Part shown: in pieces, positions 61,764 to 64,000 of the stretch | How the letters are laid out: every line of letters starts with the position of its first letter | Numbering within the stretch: the first letter of the stretch is position 1 | Assembly (NCBI GenBank): GCA_964371405.1 | Contig: CAYJLV010000019.1 | Location: forward strand, 1 to 64,000 | Direction: 5' to 3' | Length of the DNA stretch: 64,000 nt | Source of the DNA: JAMHWF01 sp964371405 | Lineage (GTDB): Bacteria; Pseudomonadota; Gammaproteobacteria; Burkholderiales; Burkholderiaceae_C | Position numbers and translations under genes: made by a program | Notes under the pieces: model-generated | What the model saw: the letters and a program-made list of their open reading frames with translations, nothing else | Databases searched by the model: none | What the model was told of the DNA's origin: nothing

Positions 61764-62624
61764 TCAGTCGAAGCGCAGGCTGGCTCTGCCACGCAGGCCG
61801 CGCCGCAGCACGCGATCGACGCCCTCGACGATCATGGCGTTCATGCCGAAGGTGATTGCGCCGCCCTTGCGCGCGTCGGCGCGGTAGGCGGCGAGGGCGT
61901 CGCCGACGGCGTGACCGGACTCGCCGCTGGCCGGGTCGACGTCGGGCACGCTGCAGCGCGTGCAGGCGTCGGCGATGCGGATGCGGATCGGGCCGTCGTC
62001 GGTGTCGAACACGATCTCGTCGAGATGGTCCTCGCCGTGCGCGTCGAGCCCGTCGAGCACGAGGTTGGGCCGCAGGCGCTCGAGCGTGACCGGGCCCGCG
62101 CCCTGCGCTGCCAGCCGCTCGTTGAGCGCCGCCAGCGACGCTGTCGACGTGACGAGCAGCGGAAAGGCGTCGCTGAACGCGTTCTCGGCCGCAACGCCGC
62201 GGCTGCGGCCGGGGTCCGACAGGCGCTGCTGCTCGGGGTCGAAGCGCAGCAGGCGCAGGCGCCGGCCGAGGAAGTCGCTGAACCACTGCGCCGCCAGCGC
62301 GCCCATGTCATAGGCGCGCACGGTGTCATTCCACACCCGCGCCTCGGTCGGTGCTTCCACCGTGTCGAGCAGCAGGTGCAGCGGCAGCATGCCGGGCGCG
62401 CGCAGCACGAGGTCGCTCTCGCGCAGCGTCGGCCGCACCAGCACCATGCGCGGCAGCACGCGCTGTGTGACGAAGACGCCGTGCTCGTCGACCACCATCC
62501 AGGCGCGGTCGAGTTCGAGGCCGGTCTCGATCACGAGCGCATCGTCGACCGCGATGCCGGCGCACGACTTGATCGGGTAGAGGTGCAGCGAGGCGAGGCT
62601 CAGGTCTTCGGTGGTGTCGTTCAC
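61764..62624 (-). CDS. MOSC-domain protein (YcbX/mARC type)
   Basis: 286 aa from GTG at 62624, overlapping the AsmA gene stop (GTGA). N-terminal beta-barrel domain (LASLHLYPIKSCAGIAVDDA, RAWMVVDEHGVFVTQR) and C-terminal MOSC domain (FSDAFPLLVTSTASL, LERLRPNLVLDGLDAHGED, DACTRCSVPDVDPASGE, with the Cys that binds molybdenum in the mARC enzymes). It probably reduces N-hydroxylated substrates with the molybdenum cofactor. The in-frame open stretch upstream of GTG is not coding. Confidence 0.92.
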   Translation of the reverse strand: MNDTTEDLSLASLHLYPIKSCAGIAVDDALVIETGLELDRAWMVVDEHGVFVTQRVLPRMVLVRPTLRESDLVLRAPGMLPLHLLLDTVEAPTEARVWNDTVRAYDMGALAAQWFSDFLGRRLRLLRFDPEQQRLSDPGRSRGVAAENAFSDAFPLLVTSTASLAALNERLAAQGAGPVTLERLRPNLVLDGLDAHGEDHLDEIVFDTDDGPIRIRIADACTRCSVPDVDPASGESGHAVGDALAAYRADARKGGAITFGMNAMIVEGVDRVLRRGLRGRASLRFD

Positions 62625-64000
62625 TTGATCAGTCCCTTGAGGGCATCCTTGAGCGCGTCGCGCGGGCGCGCGGGGGCCGACGCTGCACCGGCTGGCTTCT
62701 CGGCGCCGAGGCGTTCGCGCAGCCGGTCTTCGAGCCGACGCTGCAGCGCGCCCGCCGCGACGGCCGACCACTCGATGCGCCAGTCGACGGCGTCGAGCGG
62801 CCCGGCCAGGTGCACGGGAATCGTCAGCCCGCGCAGCGCGGCGAGCTCGGCGCCGCCCTGGCCCTGCGCCGTGTCCGTCACCGTGGTGCGCAGCGTGTAG
62901 TCGATGCGGCTGCGGCCGATGTCGATGGCGCCGCTGCCCGCGACGCGCAGGAACGGGCTCTTGGCCGCAAGGTCGCCGTTGCGCGCGATGCCTTCGGCGA
63001 TGCGAAAGCTCGCGTTCAGTTCGGTGAAGTCCGTCTTCTCGGTCTGCGACGCGCGCTGCACGGCGTCGCGCTGCAGCGTCAGCGCCGCCTTGGCCTCGCG
63101 CAGCCGCCGCGCCAGGTCGATGCCGCGCACGGCGCCGTCGCGCAACTGCAGCGCGGCCTGCCCGGCGAGCTGCGAGCGCAGCGCCTGCACGCTGGCGCCT
63201 GAGGTCTGCAGCTCGGCCGTGATGCGTCCGCGCCCTTCGAGCCGGTCGCTGCCGGCCAGCTCGGCGAGCAGTCTGTGCACGTCGATGCCGTTGGCAGCCA
63301 GCTTCGCGACGATGCGCTGCGAGCCGGCCGCGGCGCTGCCGCTGGCTTCGATGCTGCCGCCCCAGGCCTGGGCCTGCAGGCGCGACACGCGCAGCGTGCC
63401 GTCGTCGAGCGTGGCCTCGAGGCGCACGTCGTCGGCGCGCAGCGGCTGCCAGGCGAAGCGCCCGGCGCGCAGCGTGAAGCGGCCGTCGACGGCGCGAAGC
63501 ACGCCGAGATCGATGGGCGTGTCGGTGCCGGCGGGCACTGCCTGGGCTGCCGGCGACTGCGCGCGGCCGAGCAGCGCATCGAGGTCGAGGCTGTCGAAGC
63601 GCGCCTGCGCCTGCAGCTTGGGCACGCGACCGCCGAGCGCGGCGCTGCCGTCGCTGGCAAAGGCGTTGCCGCCGAGCGTGCCGGCGAGGTTCCAGCCGGC
63701 GGCCTGCGCCGAGACATGCGCGCTGCCGCGCGCCGCGAGGGCGAGCGCTTGCGGCGCCGCGCCGATGCGCGCCTGCAGGTCGATCTGCTCCGCGGCGAAT
63801 CCCTTCCTGGCTGGCCGCAGCACGGCATTGGCTTTCAGCGCCCCCTCGAAGGGCGCGGCGCCCTGGCGCCCCGCGAGCGTGACGTTCAGCCCGGGCAGGC
63901 GGATCTGCTCGAAGCTGCCCGCCGGTGGGCCCGACGCGAAGCGACCCTCGATGCCGTTCGGGCCGGTCAGTGCGAACGTGCCTGCGAACGGCTCGCCGCG
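62621..64000 (-). CDS. AsmA family outer-membrane biogenesis protein (partial)
   Basis: The 3' 459 codons are present; the frame stays open to the window edge and the gene begins outside. Long beta-repeats of the AsmA/TamB type: QAQARFDSLDLDALLG, DVRLEATLDDGTLRVSRLQA, WGGSIEASGSAAAG, and the C-terminal signature FTELNASFRIAEGIARN and LRVAGSGAIDIGRSRIDYTL. AsmA-like proteins bridge inner and outer membranes and affect lipid transfer. The tail is helical and basic (LKDALKGLIK). It overlaps the MOSC gene by 4 bases. Confidence 0.92.
   Translation of the reverse strand, partial: RGEPFAGTFALTGPNGIEGRFASGPPAGSFEQIRLPGLNVTLAGRQGAAPFEGALKANAVLRPARKGFAAEQIDLQARIGAAPQALALAARGSAHVSAQAAGWNLAGTLGGNAFASDGSAALGGRVPKLQAQARFDSLDLDALLGRAQSPAAQAVPAGTDTPIDLGVLRAVDGRFTLRAGRFAWQPLRADDVRLEATLDDGTLRVSRLQAQAWGGSIEASGSAAAGSQRIVAKLAANGIDVHRLLAELAGSDRLEGRGRITAELQTSGASVQALRSQLAGQAALQLRDGAVRGIDLARRLREAKAALTLQRDAVQRASQTEKTDFTELNASFRIAEGIARNGDLAAKSPFLRVAGSGAIDIGRSRIDYTLRTTVTDTAQGQGGAELAALRGLTIPVHLAGPLDAVDWRIEWSAVAAGALQRRLEDRLRERLGAEKPAGAASAPARPRDALKDALKGLIK

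Overview
The window is very GC-rich chromosomal DNA packed with housekeeping genes in short, tightly spaced operons. Gene content and order point to a betaproteobacterium of the order Burkholderiales. The clues are the accB-accC-prmA-DUF3426 run, hemL-thiD-rubredoxin-pilGHIJ-pilL, a pyrimidine operon with a non-catalytic dihydroorotase, and an aa3/caa3 cytochrome oxidase cluster with ctaG, DUF2970, a twin-transmembrane protein, SURF1, a SCO-like protein, ctaA, ctaB and SCO, followed by rpoH. Genus cannot be fixed from the sequence alone. I see no insertion sequence, prophage, CRISPR array, tRNA or rRNA.

Layout. 1-340: 3' end of a Lys/Ala/Pro-repeat, histone-H1-like protein and its terminator. 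347-5624 (minus): accB-accC-prmA-zinc ribbon-sugar kinase-small membrane protein. 5805-13420 (minus): an eight-gene train, mpl-esterase-RNB exonuclease-tonB-aroE-mtgA-hypothetical-TlpA, mixing peptidoglycan recycling and synthesis with redox and RNA functions. 13486-14417 (plus): DUF6644-DUF6152 pair. 14433-16663 (minus): thiD-hemL. 16821-28180 (plus): rubredoxin, the twitching-motility chemosensory system pilG-pilH-pilI-pilJ-pilL and a diguanylate cyclase. A scaffold gap with poly-G artefact lies between pilJ and pilL. 28197-29705 (minus): photolyase.

29764-36696 (plus): yqgE-ruvX-pyrR-pyrB-pyrC'-plsC, then a nucleoside/NMP phosphorylase and a PRPP-synthetase-like gene, nearly all overlapping by 4-7 bases. 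36704-37447 (minus): gpmA. 37506-40835 (plus): rhodanese, glutaredoxin, secB, gpsA and a Bug-type solute-binding protein. 40848-45021 (minus): comF, trmL, a NarL-type response regulator with its 7TM histidine kinase, and a small membrane protein. 45045-45947 (plus): BioC-like methyltransferase, divergent from comF. 46291-55436 (plus): the cytochrome c oxidase structural and assembly genes. 55727-56155 (plus): rnk. 56217-64000 (minus): an AsmA family gene (cut by the window end), a MOSC protein, ychF, a MASE1-CHASE hybrid kinase and rpoH.

How it fits together: the respiratory cluster carries three catalytic subunits plus factors for copper delivery (CtaG, SCO, SCO-like) and heme A synthesis (CtaA, CtaB, SURF1). 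The pil cluster is a complete two-regulator CheA pathway controlling type IV pili. The pyr operon couples pyrimidine synthesis to PyrR and to nucleotide salvage. The most interesting non-gene signals are candidate leaderless promoters at 29752 and 45022-45044, a structured leader before rnk, and a recurrent -10 box followed by a CGCGCC-type discriminator.
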